Position numbers and translations under genes: made by a program. Below are positions 12,401 through 24,130 of a stretch of DNA of 64,000 nucleotides, piece after piece; the first letter of the stretch is position 1, and each line of letters opens with the position of its first letter. Origin of the DNA: Hydra vulgaris (lineage: Eukaryota; Cnidaria; Hydrozoa; Anthoathecata; Hydridae); assembly GCF_038396675.1 (NCBI RefSeq), contig NC_088926.1, forward strand, positions 11,663,001 to 11,727,000. The letters are read 5' to 3'. The notes under the pieces are model-generated. The model did not search any database and was not told the origin of the DNA. It saw only the letters and a list, made by a program, of their open reading frames with translations.

Positions 12401-13600
12401 TTATACACATTTTGACAGCTGAGTCTCGTGATGGTTTGACTCCCATCGATCAAGTGTTGCTTTAAATGAACTTACTGAAGTAGCTTTGACAGCAGTTTCT
12501 GGCTGTGCATTCCAGTAATTTGCAGCTCGGTTAAGTAAAATGTTTTCTCTATATTTATGTTTCGAAAACTTTTTTGAATATTTTAGGATATGGCCACGAG
12601 TACAATTTGATTTAAAGGAATGATGTTTTTGTAAATTCAATTTTATCGTAACCATTGAAAATTTTATACAGTTGTATTATATCACCTCGTTGTCTTCTTT
12701 TAACAAGTGAGGGCATTCTAAGACAAGCAAGTCGATCTTCATAGCATAATTTACTGATTTGAGGTATTAATTTACGACGCTGTACTTTTTCTAAAATGAC
12801 AATATCTTGTTTTTGATAAGGAGCCCATACGGGTACAGCAAACTCAAGAAGTGGTCGGATAAAAGAAAGATATAGAGATTTTAGCAGTTCTGCATTAAAT
12901 TGAACAAACGATTTCTTTATAATGCCCAACATGCGATTTGCTTTGCTTGCACTCAGTAATACCTGATTTTTCCATTTCAAGTTATCTGAAAAAATCACTC
13001 CTAGGTCTCTTTCAGAATCTGACGTATTGAGTTTACAACTTTTTATATAAAATGGATATTGCTTATTTTTAAAGCCATAGTGCATAACTAAACACTTTTC
13101 AATATTAAATTTTAGTAACCAGTCTTGTGTCCAAGCATATGCAGAGTTCAAATCGCATTGTAGTTTATTATGTAACTCATCAGAAGAAGTAATTGACATG
13201 ATTTTGGTGCCATCAGTATACAATTTTGAAATATTTTTTAGAGGCTCAGGAAGATCATTTATATAGAGTATAAACAGTGGACCCAATACTCAGCTTTGTA
13301 GAACTCCACTGTACACCTCAGCCCAAGGTGAAACATAATCTCCCATAACAACTCTCTGCCTTCTATTAGATTAGAAAGCTCGAAACCAATTAAGTGCCAG
13401 GCCACTAATACCATATGCTTTAAGTTTTGAGATAAGCCTTTGATGTGGAACAGTATCAATTACTTTTGCAAAATCAAGTAAAATTACATCATCAGGAATT
13501 TCTTGATCAATATTTCTTGTAATATAATTTAGAGTTTCAATTAAATTGGTCGTGCATGACCTGTTTTTAACGAAATCGTGCTGTTCATTAGCTATAATAT
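12401..13600 (-). pseudogene. LINE reverse transcriptase, inactive (YTDG)
   Basis: The frame contains LLDFAKVIDTVPHQRL (first RT aspartate kept), then LGPLFILYINDLPEPL. The normally invariant YADD box reads YTDGTKI, so the second catalytic aspartate is a glycine. Downstream come the thumb and tail blocks (RDLGVIFSDNLKWKNQV, LSFIRPLLEFAVPVWAPY), then a -1/+1 shift at about 12650 into KYRENILLNRAANYWNAQP and a stop at 12401. At about 13377 an in-frame stop interrupts the RT. The class is certain; CR1 clade membership is inferred. Confidence 0.9.
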
Positions 13601-13636
13601 TATTTTCGTGAAGATTTTTTTCTAACTTGTTTTTTA

Positions 13637-15343
13637 TTATTCTTTGAAGTATTTTAAAAGTAATACAAGGAAGTGATATAGGTCTATAATTTCCAGAATC
13701 AGTTTTGTCACTTTTTTATATAGTGCAGTTATATTTGCTGAATTAAATTGATTTGGTAGTTGACTTATTTCTATTGACTCCTTAAAAATAAGTGTGAAAG
13801 GAAGAGCAAAAGCAGTAGCATAGTTTTTCAAGATATATGGATGTAACTTGTCAACTCCATATGCTTTATTTTGATCAAAATTTTTTAGCCTTTCGAAAAC
13901 ATCATCATAATGAATATCTTCAGGAATTAAATTAAAGGTGCTATCATTTATTCTTGTTTTAAAAAATGAAATACAACTTTTACTTTCATTTACAAAAATG
14001 TTTTGAAAGTTTATATTTAGTAGATCAGCAATTTTTTTAGGATCTTGAGTTATTTCACCACTTGGTTGCCTCAGTGCTTTTATAGAGTATTTTACATATT
14101 GTTGAGAATTCGTATATCTATATAATAATTTTGGGTTCTTTTTACCTTTATCAACAATCATTAACTCATACTTTCGTCTTGCTATGGAACTTTCAACTGA
14201 AACTCTTTTTGATAACTGTTTATATTGGCTACAAAGATTTGAGTTTTTCCATTCACTTGAACAATTTAGGTATCTTAAATTCTGCTTTTTTCTAATGAGT
14301 GAAATTAGGTCTTTATTTAGCCACATATTCCTTGATGATGAATTTACAAATGAGGTATTTATAGGTACATATAAGTTACACGCTTCTTCAGTATAATAAA
14401 TTAACTCGTCATACATTTCTTAAACACTTTTGGTATGAAATCTCCAATACTATTATAATCAGTTTTTCAATATACAAATTTTTTTCCTCTGTATTTTCAG
14501 TCTTTGTTTTATTTTTTAAAATAAAATCAAAATATAATATCAAATGACCTCTGGTTATGTTTCCTAAAACAAATTTTCTATCGATGGCACTTATTTATTT
14601 GCTGACTGAGTGGTGAATATTAAATCTAAAATGTTTACGGCAGATTTATTTGTTGTTTGAAACGTTGGTAAATTTACATGCTGATATAGGTAATTGTCAT
14701 TTATTATTCGATAGAAATCATGCTCAATGCATGATGGTCTTTTAATAGAGTTTATAGATCCATTGGACCAACTTTTCTCAGGAAAATTAAAATCTTTAAC
14801 TATAGTTAGATCTTTAAAACCTTTTAGGTCAGCATATTCTCTTGCAGTTTTAAATACATTTTCAATATCCATCATATCCATGAAGTCATAAGGTCTATAA
14901 ATACATCCAAAGAGATATTTATCATGGCTAAACTGGACAACAGCCCAGACATGCTCTATTTGACTCATTGTAAATGCATTATTGTTAAGTTCATATGAAA
15001 TTATTTTGGAATCAATATAAATACATACACCTCCACCTCAACGACAATCACATCTGTCTTTTTTATATAAACAATAACCATCCAAATTGCAGAGAGAAGT
15101 AGGTTTGAACCATGTTTCAGTAATGCTAATAATTGTAGGATTGTAAGTTGCAACTACTAGTTTAAACTTAGCAAATTTGTTGTCAAGAGATGTGGCATTT
15201 AGGTACATGCAATCTATTTTTTCAATATTATTAGATAACAGACGATTAGCCTTACTGCCTAAATTCGATTGGTTTCTTTTTAAATTTTTGGATTTGATTT
15301 CCACGAATACCGTACCAAAAGGGATCCGTCTCCTTAAGGGCAT
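13637..15343 (-). pseudogene. LINE apurinic-like endonuclease and linker
   Basis: Minus-strand blocks of an exonuclease/endonuclease/phosphatase domain are seen. SITETWFKPTS keeps the catalytic Glu. GCIYRPYDFMD and TIVKDFNFPEKSW follow, where GDFN has become KDFN. A late block reads FVLGNITRGHLILYF, where the usual SDH triad is RGH, so the catalytic Asp is lost. The 260-codon frame at 14416-13637 is the linker plus RT fingers (KKNPKLLYRYTNSQQYVK, NKAYGVDKLHPYILKNYA). Stops at about 15040 and 14590 and a frameshift at about 13700 break it. Confidence 0.85.
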
Positions 15344-15522
15344 TATTAAGTTTATTTCGTTCTGTTCTGAGTATGAAATCCTGTTGACGTTCAGTATCTG
15401 TTTAATTTGGAGATAATTTTGTAGATATTTTTAAAACTTGGAAGCAATTTTAATTTTTTGGATGAAATTAGTATTTTGTTTCGTAGATTGGAATCAGCCA
15501 AGATAACCAACAACGGACCTGG

Positions 15523-15993
15523 CTAGTCGGAAATTTTACTTCTTAATCGTCTCACATTTTTAAAATTTATGTCTTGAACTCCAATTTCTGTAAATATTTC
15601 CAACACTTTTGATTTATTTTCAACTACTTTATTGTCTAAAGAAACTTTATCGGATTCTGACACTCCATAAATAATAATATTTTTAGCTCTCTTTTTACGT
15701 TCATTTAATTCATTTATAGTAGAATTTGCTATTATAAGTTGATCGTTTAGTTTCTTAACTTGTTTCCCTGATTTTTGAACTTGAATCCAATCATTTGTGC
15801 TTGATTGCTTGACTAAAGAGCTAGTTTGTGCAATGTCAAATTTCAATTGATTTATTAATTCTACATTAACTACTTTTTCTGACTCTAAAAGTTGCAAGCG
15901 CTCATATTTTTGTTTTTCGTTCTTCTCTATATTTTTTATTCTATCAGAAAGTGATAACAGAAACTGTGAAATTTTGCCACACCGCTCATGCAA
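15523..15993 (-). pseudogene. LINE ORF1-like coiled-coil protein
   Basis: This 156-codon minus-strand frame lies just upstream of the endonuclease of the same element. Residues 10-60 form a heptad-like coiled coil rich in K, E and L. Residues about 100-120 (RKKRAKNIIIYGVSES) look like the start of an RNA-binding fold like that of L1-type ORF1p. It ends at the stop after RRLRSKISD at 15523, which looks truncated because the family normally continues. It probably bound the element's RNA. The element's 5' end is near 16075. Confidence 0.65.
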
Positions 15994-16149
15994 TATTTTG
16001 AAGGTTGCTGAATAGTTTTCTTGTCCAAAGGCTGAACATTATTTGATGTAGGAGAGCTATCACCCTTCACAGTGGATTACCTCCTTACTAACACAAATAC
16101 TTAAAATAAATGTATGGAAAAAACTTGCCTTGACGTTTACTAAAGATTA

Positions 16150-16574
16150 GGATTATCGACAGAAAAAATTAAAAAATATGAAAGATACATTAAATGTTTA
16201 GATTAAATATTGTTCCAGATTTTGTTTTACCCTCATCATTTCAATCACAAAGTAGTTTTTCACCATTAAGTCCAAGTGCAGGTAGCTGTAGCAGCGATTT
16301 CACTTTAACTGAATCTTGAAAAAGATTAATCGATACCACACTATCCAATAAAAAGAAGGCACGGATCACTAATCAGAACGAAGAATTATTGTCACAATCA
16401 TTAGTAGAATGTGACAAAAGTTGATGGAAGATGTTGAAGATGAAATTACCCTATTTTGTAGAAGCCTTATTCCAATAATGAAAGAACTCCCAATAAAAGA
16501 TAATAGACGGGCTATGATAAAGATAAAAACACTTCTTTTCAATGTGAAATACGGTGAGCAAGAAGAAATTTAGA
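16150..16574 (+). pseudogene. MADF/BESS-domain protein fragment (Harbinger partner type)
   Basis: The plus-strand frame ending at the stop near 16574 contains DEITLFCRSLIPIMKELP followed by [17 protein letters not shown]. This fits the BESS motif: acidic start, LF..S, a proline-containing turn, then an R..A..KI..LL amphipathic helix. Upstream (16200-16420) is a low-complexity linker with stops. BESS motifs close MADF/SANT DNA-binding proteins, including the second protein of animal Harbinger transposons. A Harbinger-type nuclease exon lies 0.8 kb away in convergent orientation, which supports that reading. Confidence 0.6.
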
Positions 16575-16576
16575 GC

Positions 16577-16707
<131 letters not shown>

Positions 16708-17383
16708 GTTAATTTTACTTTGCTATTATATTTTCTTTGGTTTATTTTTATTTTCACTTTTAAAGAACATTGGAAATCTTAACTTTTTGTAGCATATTAT
16801 CAAAATTTTTTATTTTCACCAGAAGTGCAGTTTTTTACCAACTATAAAAACTTTTTAATTTTTCTTTAAAATATTTCTATATAAAGTAATCTTTTTAGTA
16901 ACATAGAAAAATAATATTTTCAAGTTCACGATTTTACGTTATTGTTGAAGTGAGATAATTTAATTAATATATCATTGAAAGTATTTTTATTTATATCATT
17001 GAAAGTAATTTTATTAACTTTGTCTTTGAAAAATATCAGATTAAAAAGTTTCATAATATTTTTCCTGAAATTTGTTATTGCCATGAAACTCATTGCTTAC
17101 TATAATAAATTTTTTTTAACAATAAGTTCTTTAGTTTATTTACATCAATTTGTGAAGATGCTTTGAGTCTCATAATCTTTTTCACTTAATTAGGCTTTAA
17201 TTTTTTTGATCTTTTTTATACAGAATTTTACAAGTATAAACTATACAAAATATTATACTTGAGTAAATTGTCATAATCTAATTTTTATCAAGAGTGTATT
17301 TTACTTTAATTTCAGAGGTAAATTTTAGTTTACTTTTTTAGTGAAACATGAATGGGCTAACATTTTAAACAAATTTATGAAAT

Positions 17384-17548
17384 TTACTTATTTAATAAGT
17401 CAAATCGCCAACTCAGTCCTCCTTCTGGTGCAAGAAAGTATTCTTTAAAGTCATCTCTAACTTGTTTTGCATTTTTCGAGTAGTTGTTAGAGCTTAATTG
17501 TGACAGTGGTTGTAGTGCAACAGAACATGAATCTTTCCTCCAATTACC
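17384..17548 (-). pseudogene. Harbinger-type nuclease, C-terminal exon
   Basis: A minus-strand open block of 54 codons plus stop follows a good splice acceptor (GGATATTAG at about 17549). It reads GNWRKDSCSVALQPL, then NNYSKNAKQVRDDFKEYF and PEGGLSWRF before the stop. This is the C-terminal signature of HARBI1/ALP1-like DDE nucleases (WR, YS..A...R..F..YF..EG...W). The catalytic exons, which would lie at higher coordinates, were not recognised, so this is a remnant. It faces the MADF/BESS fragment tail to tail, the usual layout of Harbinger elements. Confidence 0.65.
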
Positions 17549-17858
17549 CTAATATCCAATAAATATTACCTTGTTAATTTATATAACTAAATGTAATTAT
17601 ATTTAGCTATAATCTACATTCACCCTAAGTTTTGGTAGATAATTAGTAAAGTATTGAAAATAATAAGCAGATAATTAGGTATTTAAAATATGTCTATTAA
17701 AACTAATAGTTATTTGTTCAAGCAATATGTTCTTTATAAATATAACTTTATTTTTATTTTAAACATATTGTTTAAGTGTACTTTGCTCATTAGGAATATT
17801 GTATTTAAGATTTCTTCTATTCAAGTGTTTAGATAATAACTCCGCATTATAGTTTTAT

Positions 17859-18530
17859 ATGGATAACAAAATCAATTGTTCATTTGTAAATGATTATGGA
17901 ACTTGTTATACACAATCACATACCCAAGTAAGAGATCTGATCGAAGATATTGACAAGAATGATCATAAATTACTTGTAAAGCGAACAAACTTGAAAAAAG
18001 AACAGTTTACTAGTATATGCACACATCATCGTGATATGTTAATAGTGAGATATAAGAGTAATCAGAAAAGTTGCTGTAATCCATTTCTGACTCACAGAAA
18101 AAGTGTTTAGAGGTAAAAGTTTACATATTTACGTTTTAATGGGTAATACCATTCTTAATAAGTTGTTTATAAGTTTTTTGTAATAGGATTTGTTCATTGT
18201 TTTATAATAATAGTATAATTAATGTTATAGTATTTGAGTAATATAGTTTTCTCTGCATTTTCTTTTCAGCGTCTCTACGTGTAATTACAATGCATACTGT
18301 ATTAGAACCAAACCGTAGGTTTAAATCTTATACCTGGAAAAAAGTTGCGTCCAACCTGTCGTAGTAAAGTTATGCAACATTTATGAAAAAGTATGAGTGA
18401 AAATAATGAAGATTTTAATATTGTTAATATTAATATTTAATATTGTCAAGCTGCCGGTTGTAGCACTCATAATAAAATTCGAGAAGTACATTTAGCTTAA
18501 CATAGATAAAGAACCTGTACTAAAGTATGA
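17859..18530 (+). pseudogene. N-terminal fragment of an unnamed transposon zinc-binding protein
   Basis: The plus-strand exon 17859-18114 carries ICTHHRDMLIVRYKSN followed by SCCNPFLTHRKSV. A stop then a donor (GTAAAA) end it. After an acceptor near 18270 (TTTCTTTTCAG) the second block gives SLRVIT, and after a frameshift LIPGKKLRPTCRSKVM. The paired CxxH / SCCNPF...H and C-x-x-C patterns look like zinc ligands. I know this arrangement only as an uncharacterised, repetitive invertebrate family. The fragments near 37.7 and 52.5 kb look like later parts of related proteins. No function is assigned. Confidence 0.5.
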
Positions 18531-18789
18531 AGAAAGGTCGGTGTCGAATTACAAATATGAGCCTAAACTATTACATAAGTACAAAAGTAGCAAACAACGC
18601 ATAAACGAACACATCAGATCACTTGAGACATCCGATAGCATCACATCAACCTATTATGATTTGATATGATCCACATTAAATGAACATTTAAGTTAGTTTT
18701 TGTAACTCAGTTACCGGGTCCTATACAGGAGTTTCCTCGGCGCACTCAAAAAGTATGTAACATTGGTGAGAAAAACTTAACCTTTCATT

Positions 18790-19400
18790 AGATAAAAAAT
18801 GTTGTTTGTTGAAAAAAAAATCAATGGTTGTAGATGGCTTACATCCCCGCGTCTTTAAAAATTGTTCAGAAGCATTTCTAATATCTATAACACTTATATT
18901 TAAGCAATCAATCGTAACTAGATCTGTACTTGTGCTTTGGAGACCATCAAAAATTACGCCAATTTTTAAGAAGGATTGCAAATTAAAGGCGTCAGATTAC
19001 AGACCGGTATCACTCACTTCAGTTCCTTTCAAGATTATGGAGGGAATTTTATATGATCACGTAATAAAGCACTGTCTTGAAGATAATCTTTTAACACAAA
19101 ATCGACATGGTTTTATCCCAAACAAAAGCTGTGTAACGAATTTGTTAGAGACATAATGATGGACGCCACTTACCGGGGTCATTTGTTAGACGTAGTTTGC
19201 ACAGACTTTGCTAAAGCGTTTAAAAAGGTTCCGCATAATTGACTAATGCATAAGTTTGAAGATTATGGAGTTCGAGGAGAGCTTTACAATTGGATCGGCA
19301 ACAGCGTGTACAAATCGGCAACAGCGTGTACAAATTAATGGTCTAATATAAATGGACTGAAGTTATAAGCGGCGTACCTCAAGGTTCAGATATGTGGTAA
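18790..19400 (+). mobile_element. CR1/jockey-like RT fragment
   Basis: Plus-strand blocks VDGLHPRVFKNCSEAFLIS, ITPIFKKDCKLKASDYRPVS and NRHGFIPNKSCVTNLLET run up to a shift near 19150. A second frame then gives VVCTDFAKAFKKVPHN and a degraded continuation. FAKAF retains the first RT aspartate block as DFAKAF. A 17-bp direct repeat (ATCGGCAACAGCGTGTACAA) is duplicated at about 19293-19330. The fragment is truncated at both ends and abuts the family A LINE copy at 19.5 kb. Confidence 0.8.
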
Positions 19401-19499
19401 AACATCACATAATCAACAAACAAAACTATACAGGAAAGATGTATTATAACAAATTCTTTTCACTGAGAACCATAATTTTTACAATGGATCCACCTTAAA

Positions 19500-20490
19500 A
19501 CTGCACTATAACTATTTTGTTGTTGAGTTTTACCTTTTGCAAAGTTCACCAGACCTAATTGCTCTTTTTTTTTGAGTTCAACTGTCTTATTTTGTGATCT
19601 TAGTGTTGATGGTTATCTTCCTTTAATTCATAAAGACTATGATACTATCATTTATTCTTGTCTTGATAAGAAGCCAACACTCTCTGATTGCTTGGAGGGG
19701 ACATTTGAACTTAAAAAAGATCTCACTTCTGCTATAGCTTGAGGCTCTCAGTGGCTGGTAAACTTTAACTTAAAATCAATTTTTTTTTCATCTAACTGTT
19801 ATTGCAATAATCTAGATCTTCAAATATTTATGAACGGTAATATACTCGATGAGTCATTTACCCTTCATCTTCTGGGATTAACTCTTACTTCCGATTTTTC
19901 TTGGAAACCATATATTAAGTAGATTGCAAAATTAGCATTTGCTAAGGTTGCATCTTTTTATTGTGCTCGCCATTTTCTTACTCAAGATTCTATTCTTTAT
20001 CTATATAAATTTCAAATCCGTCATTGCAAGGAATACTGTTGCCATATCTGGAGTGGATCTCCGAATGATGCCCTTTCTCTTTCTAAAACGCTTTGTAAAC
20101 ACAGCTGCTCTTGCAACCAACCATCAACCATTGCCAAATTGTCGTAATGCTACTTCTCTTTCTCTTTCCTATAAATACTATAATGGGCACTGCTCTAAAG
20201 AGCTAGCGTCTTTTGTGCCATCTACTAAAATTCATTCTTGAGTTACTCGTCATTCAATTAAGTTTCATTCTTTTATTGTGACTGTTTTTGAGTGCTCCAA
20301 GAATTCTTATTCTTCTAGTTTTTTTCCTCGAACATTAGTCCCTTGGATCTCGCTTCCTTCATCTTGTTTTCCTGATTTCTATAATTTGCAATCTTATAAA
20401 CTTCATCTTTCCTCTTCCAGTAACTTCCAACTCTAATAGTAGTTGCTTGCAGCCTTGTTGAAAGTGAAGATGTTGAAAAAAAAAATAAAA
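19500..20490 (+). mobile_element. LINE family A copy, internally deleted
   Basis: This is the only family A copy on the plus strand. A short endonuclease piece (SSPDLIAL, then SVDGYLPLIHKDYD, about 19550-19645) jumps directly into RT thumb sequence (STIYSCLDKKPTLSDCLEGT) and then LTSDFSWKPYIK and AKVASFYCARHFLTQDSILY. Everything in between, including most of the RT, is deleted. The 3' end has CTTGTTGAAAGTGAAGATG followed by an A-rich tail near 20477, matching the 3' end of the copy at 30.1 kb. Confidence 0.8.
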
Positions 20491-21340
20491 AAAATGTGTT
20501 CAATTTATTAATGATTAATTAATTATTTATTAATTAATAATAATATTAATTATTCATATCCTTATCTTCTTAGTAGAAAAAAAGTACACAAATGATTTTG
20601 ATGTAATCCCTGTACAATTTTGTAAGTTAAACCATGAATTTTTAAATGCATCTTCTTCAATGCTATTCTATCTTATATTCTGAGAAAAATTACTAGACAA
20701 GAATGCAAGAATTTATTAATAGACATAAATAAAATTATTATTAATAATTGGCAAAAATATAATACAATACCAATTGTTTAAAAGCAAAAATTCTCGAATA
20801 TTTATTTCCAAGTAAAATAGAATTTTGGGAATTTCTTTTGAGTAAATGACAAGCGTTGTTTCTCATAATCATTACTTTAGCTATAATTTTGGAAAAATCA
20901 TTATTAAATATTTAATAATATTCGCTTTAAAAATCCTCTGTTGATTGGTTCTCTAATGTAACTTTATAAAATTCAGTAATTTTCGACATGACCATGAGTA
21001 CAGGGGCAATACCAGCCATTGTGAATCTAAATATAAAACTTATACTTTTGTTTCATAATTTTTATAAAATATATATAAAATTCAAACCAATAAACATATT
21101 AATAACCAGGAATCATTGTTATAAAAAACTCTTTTAGGGTAAAAGACCACATTACCTCATAAGCATTTGTTTAAATAATTAACTTTATAAAATTTTAAAG
21201 AAATATTTATTATAGTATGCTAATAATTAAAAATAACAATTCAAAAATCACCCAAAGTTTACCCTAAAAAAAACCCCAAGTTTACCCGAACTTTGGGTAA
21301 TTAAACTTTACCTTTTACTTTAAAATCTTAACCTAATCGT
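20490..21340. other. No recognisable gene
   Basis: AT-rich sequence. On the minus strand a short frame starting MAGIAPVLMVMSKITEFYKV follows a possible acceptor at about 21027 and stops after 30 codons near 20930. I could not assign it and it may be chance. Confidence 0.3.
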
Positions 21341-21344
21341 AAAC

Positions 21345-21451
21345 CGGGGGTTACTTTGAATAGCGGGGTTACTTTGAATAGCGGGGTTACTTTGAATAGT
21401 GGGGTTACTTTGAATAGTGGGGTAACTTTAAATAGATGGGTAACTTTGAAT
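21345..21451. repeat. 18-bp minisatellite GGGGTTACTTTGAATAGC
   Basis: About 5.8 units start at 21347, 21365, 21383, 21401, 21419 and about 21437. Related single copies occur at 26630-26640 (GGGGTAACTTTAATAACG) and in inverted and direct orientation at 27843-27878 (ATTCAAAGTTACCCCA ... TGGGGTAACTTTGAAT). The motif may be the terminal repeat of an older element into which the hAT at 21749 inserted. Confidence 0.85.
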
Positions 21452-21935
21452 AAAAATCTTTTTTTTTTCCAGTTGTAAATATGACAAGAATTATGAAACT
21501 GTTCAAACCTTAAACATCAAAGTATTAAAAATAGTTTATATTTTGATTATTTAAAGTCTTACTTTTATTGGTTGCTATTGTTCCTTAAAAAATGAATTAA
21601 ACATTTCGGACATTTTTCTCAAAAATATTAGTCAAAATACCTTGTACACTGTCTCAGCTAGTGTAGCAGCTTGTTGTCTAAGTTACATAATGTTTGTTTA
21701 TAAATGTATTAGGCATGTAAAATCTAAAAAGGTTTGTTAGCCTACTATCAGAGACGTATTTAAGGGGAGCCAGGAGGGCTTTGGCCCCCGGGCGCCAGCT
21801 TTCAGAATGCTAGAGTTTTAGAAAATCGTAAAATAGTCATTTTATATCATTTCACGAAAATTTTTATATTATTATTATCTCCAAATCATAGACCTACTTA
21901 TAGACTAAATATCTCCAGTTTTATCCGGCAAAATT

Positions 21936-22547
21936 TGGTTAGCAGAAGAAAATATCACTCAAAAGGCGATCAAATTAAACCTGCAAATTATACATAACTA
22001 AGCGTCAATTATTCATCCAAGAACGTTGGTTTGATACTGAAAGTCACGTGTCAAAACAAACAATATATAGCATGTACCGATAGCGTAATGGGTAAGCTCA
22101 ACACTCATGCGCCGGCGTTTCGAGGTCTACTCCTACGAGTAATTCAGATATAAATTATTTTTGATTTATAGTTTTTATTAAATATTTGATTCTTATTTTT
22201 TAATTAGTAAATAATATACCAGAAATAAATGTTGGGTTTTGCCTATTAATTTCATTTTACGCTTAATTAACTTTATTAACGGAAATACTTACTAGGTATA
22301 GAGACAGCTATTTAGTTTAAAAAATGAAATAATTCTTCAAAGATTTTCTTCGTGAAAAAAAAACAAAAACTTTCAAAATACTTTAAACTTTCAATAAACT
22401 TTGTACTAATATGCCCTAATCAGTTTGTTTTTTATTTTATTTTTTATACAATTTAAAGTGATAAGCAGAATAAATTACGCATTAATTATATTAAATTAGC
22501 AATTGGGCTTTGATCGCCTTTTGAGGGATACATTCTTTTGCTAACCA
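21936..22547. mobile_element. Nested element with about 38-bp inverted ends
   Basis: GGTTAGCAGAAGAAAATATC followed by ...CTCAAAAGGCGATCAAA at 21938-21975 matches, inverted, TTTGATCGCCTTTTGAGGGATACA...TGCTAACC at 22509-22546. About four fifths of the positions agree. It lies between the hAT left end and the first transposase exon. Its interior includes a tRNA-like segment, so it may be a small non-autonomous element carrying SINE sequence. Confidence 0.6.
22078..22140 (+). other. tRNA-like / SINE-head segment
   Basis: TAGCGTAATGGGTAAGC (22081-22097) resembles a pol III A box. GTTTCGAGGTCTACTCC (22117-22133) is a weak B-box match about 35 bp later. Flanking arms do not form a clean acceptor stem by eye, so this is more likely tRNA-derived repeat sequence than a functional tRNA. 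Confidence 0.35.
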
Positions 22548-23292
22548 TCTTGTATATACCGCTTGTGCACAATATAATTTGGAATTTTTTATTGTTTCAA
22601 TATAATTTGTTTTTTTATTGTTTGTCTAAGTATTTTGCTCTTCAGTATATTGTCTGCTTAATGCCTTGTATTACAGTATACGATCTTGAAAAAGGTAAAC
22701 ATTTGTATTTCAATCATTGTTTTTAGTTTAGTATTATTAGTAGTATTTATTGTTATCATATATAATTTGTATTCTGCCTACTGAGCTTTTTATATAATTT
22801 TTAATATTATTCAATATTATGCTTATCGCATAATGGTATAAACTTATAATAAAACATACCTTTTAGGATTCTTAATTTAAAAAGCGATGATGGTTTATAG
22901 TACAAAGCTTAGCGGTGCAGAAAACCGAAAACGATCTCATGCAAAAAATGAAGATGAAGCGAAAATACTTTTAAAGACTGCTAAGTTAGAAACATATTTT
23001 GTCTTTACAGATAAACAGCCTAACACATCGCCAAGTAAGTTTATTTAGCTAGAAAACCATACGTTTTATTAATTTTGCAAATATATTATACATATAGGTA
23101 CATATTGTTCTGTTATTTATTGCTTATACTTCATATTGTTATTTGTACTTCATATTGTTATTTGTACTTCATATTGTTATTTGTACTTCATATTGTTATT
23201 TGCAATACATATTGTTATGTTATTTATTATTTAATGTAAATAATTTATATCTAAAACGTAGATATGCGTAGTAATCGTTATTTATGCTTTAG

Positions 23293-23788
23293 GTTGAAAA
23301 TGTAGTAAATAATACCAGCAATCAAAATGATCACAGCTTTATTGTTAATGAGAATAACCTATCAAATCCAGACGATCTAATATTAATATTATCAATTAAG
23401 AGCAGTACTGAAACCAGTAAAACTCTATTGTCTACAGAATTCGAAGAACTAAATGATACACCTTGTTTGTCCATGCATGAACATAACAAGCCCAAATGTT
23501 TATTGTAAAATCTTTATTTAAAATTTGATATAATTTATAAATAATATCTTTTGGTACATGCAAGTTATATTAAATTTATTATATTTTTCTCTATAGAAAC
23601 CAAAATGATCACAGGTTCACTGTTAATAAAGATAATCTATCAAACCCAGAAAATCTAATATTATTAAATAACAGCAGTACAAAAACGAGTTAAACTCTAT
23701 AGTCTACAGAATCGAATGAAATAAATGATACACCACGTTTGCCAATAGATGAACATAACAATCTTCCTAAACAGTGTATTGTTCCTGA
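23293..23788 (+). repeat. Tandem exon duplication inside the hAT gene
   Basis: Exon 2 and exon 3 both encode a block like NQNDHxFxVNxxNLSNPxxL, followed by SSTxTS and LNDTP/INDTP and EHN. They are separated by an intron with its own acceptor (CTCTATAG). DNA identity is high across about 180 bp. The second copy has acquired a stop (ACGAGTTAA). Confidence 0.8.
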
Positions 23789-24028
23789 GTAAGCTTTTTT
23801 TAATTTTTTAATTTTTTTCACGGTAGGTTACAAGTATAAATATGTACATAGGTAGACCATTTTTTTTAGTCGCTTGTTATGTTAAATTATGTTAGAAAAT
23901 AAATTATTAATAAGTACACTGTACATTTTAAACGATACTTTTATCCTCTAGTTATATTATGCATTTATCTCTATTATCTAATGCTTGAATGTTTTTGTAG
24001 AATTTTTTTTATATTGTATTTTTTTTAG

Positions 24029-24130
24029 TATAGTGATTAATATAAATTAATATATGTTTGTATAGAAAATGTTTTTGTTTTTTAATAATCATCAAATATC
24101 AAATATTTTTAAAAAAGGGCGCTTAAAAAA
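24029..24130 (+). repeat. Internal copy of the hAT 3' subterminal region
   Basis: TATAGTGATTAATATAAATT through AAAAAAGGGCGCTTAAAAAAA (24029-24130) recurs nearly unchanged at 26423-26525. There it directly precedes the final 38 bp of the element. The internal copy lies in the intron before exon 4 and lacks the terminal inverted repeat. Confidence 0.9.

Larger units (their letters stand above)
12339..16075 (-). mobile_element. Near-full-length CR1-like LINE (family B)
   Basis: Read on the minus strand, the element has the standard non-LTR order: ORF1 (15993-15523), endonuclease (15343-14591), linker and reverse transcriptase (14416-12612), and a C-terminal tail (12655-12401). The 3' end (left) is a TTAGTA-type hexamer run at 12339-12363, the microsatellite tail expected of CR1/L2-like elements. 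Frameshifts split ORF2 at least four times. Catalytic residues in both enzyme domains are altered, so it cannot be autonomous. Confidence 0.88.

Noticed and set aside
20930-21030. Minus-strand short frame starting MAGIAPVLMVMSK after a possible acceptor
   Set aside because: Only 30 codons, no neighbouring exons, no recognised family.
22078-22140. Functional tRNA gene
   Set aside because: The A box is plausible but the B box is weak and no acceptor stem is evident; kept only as tRNA-like repeat sequence.
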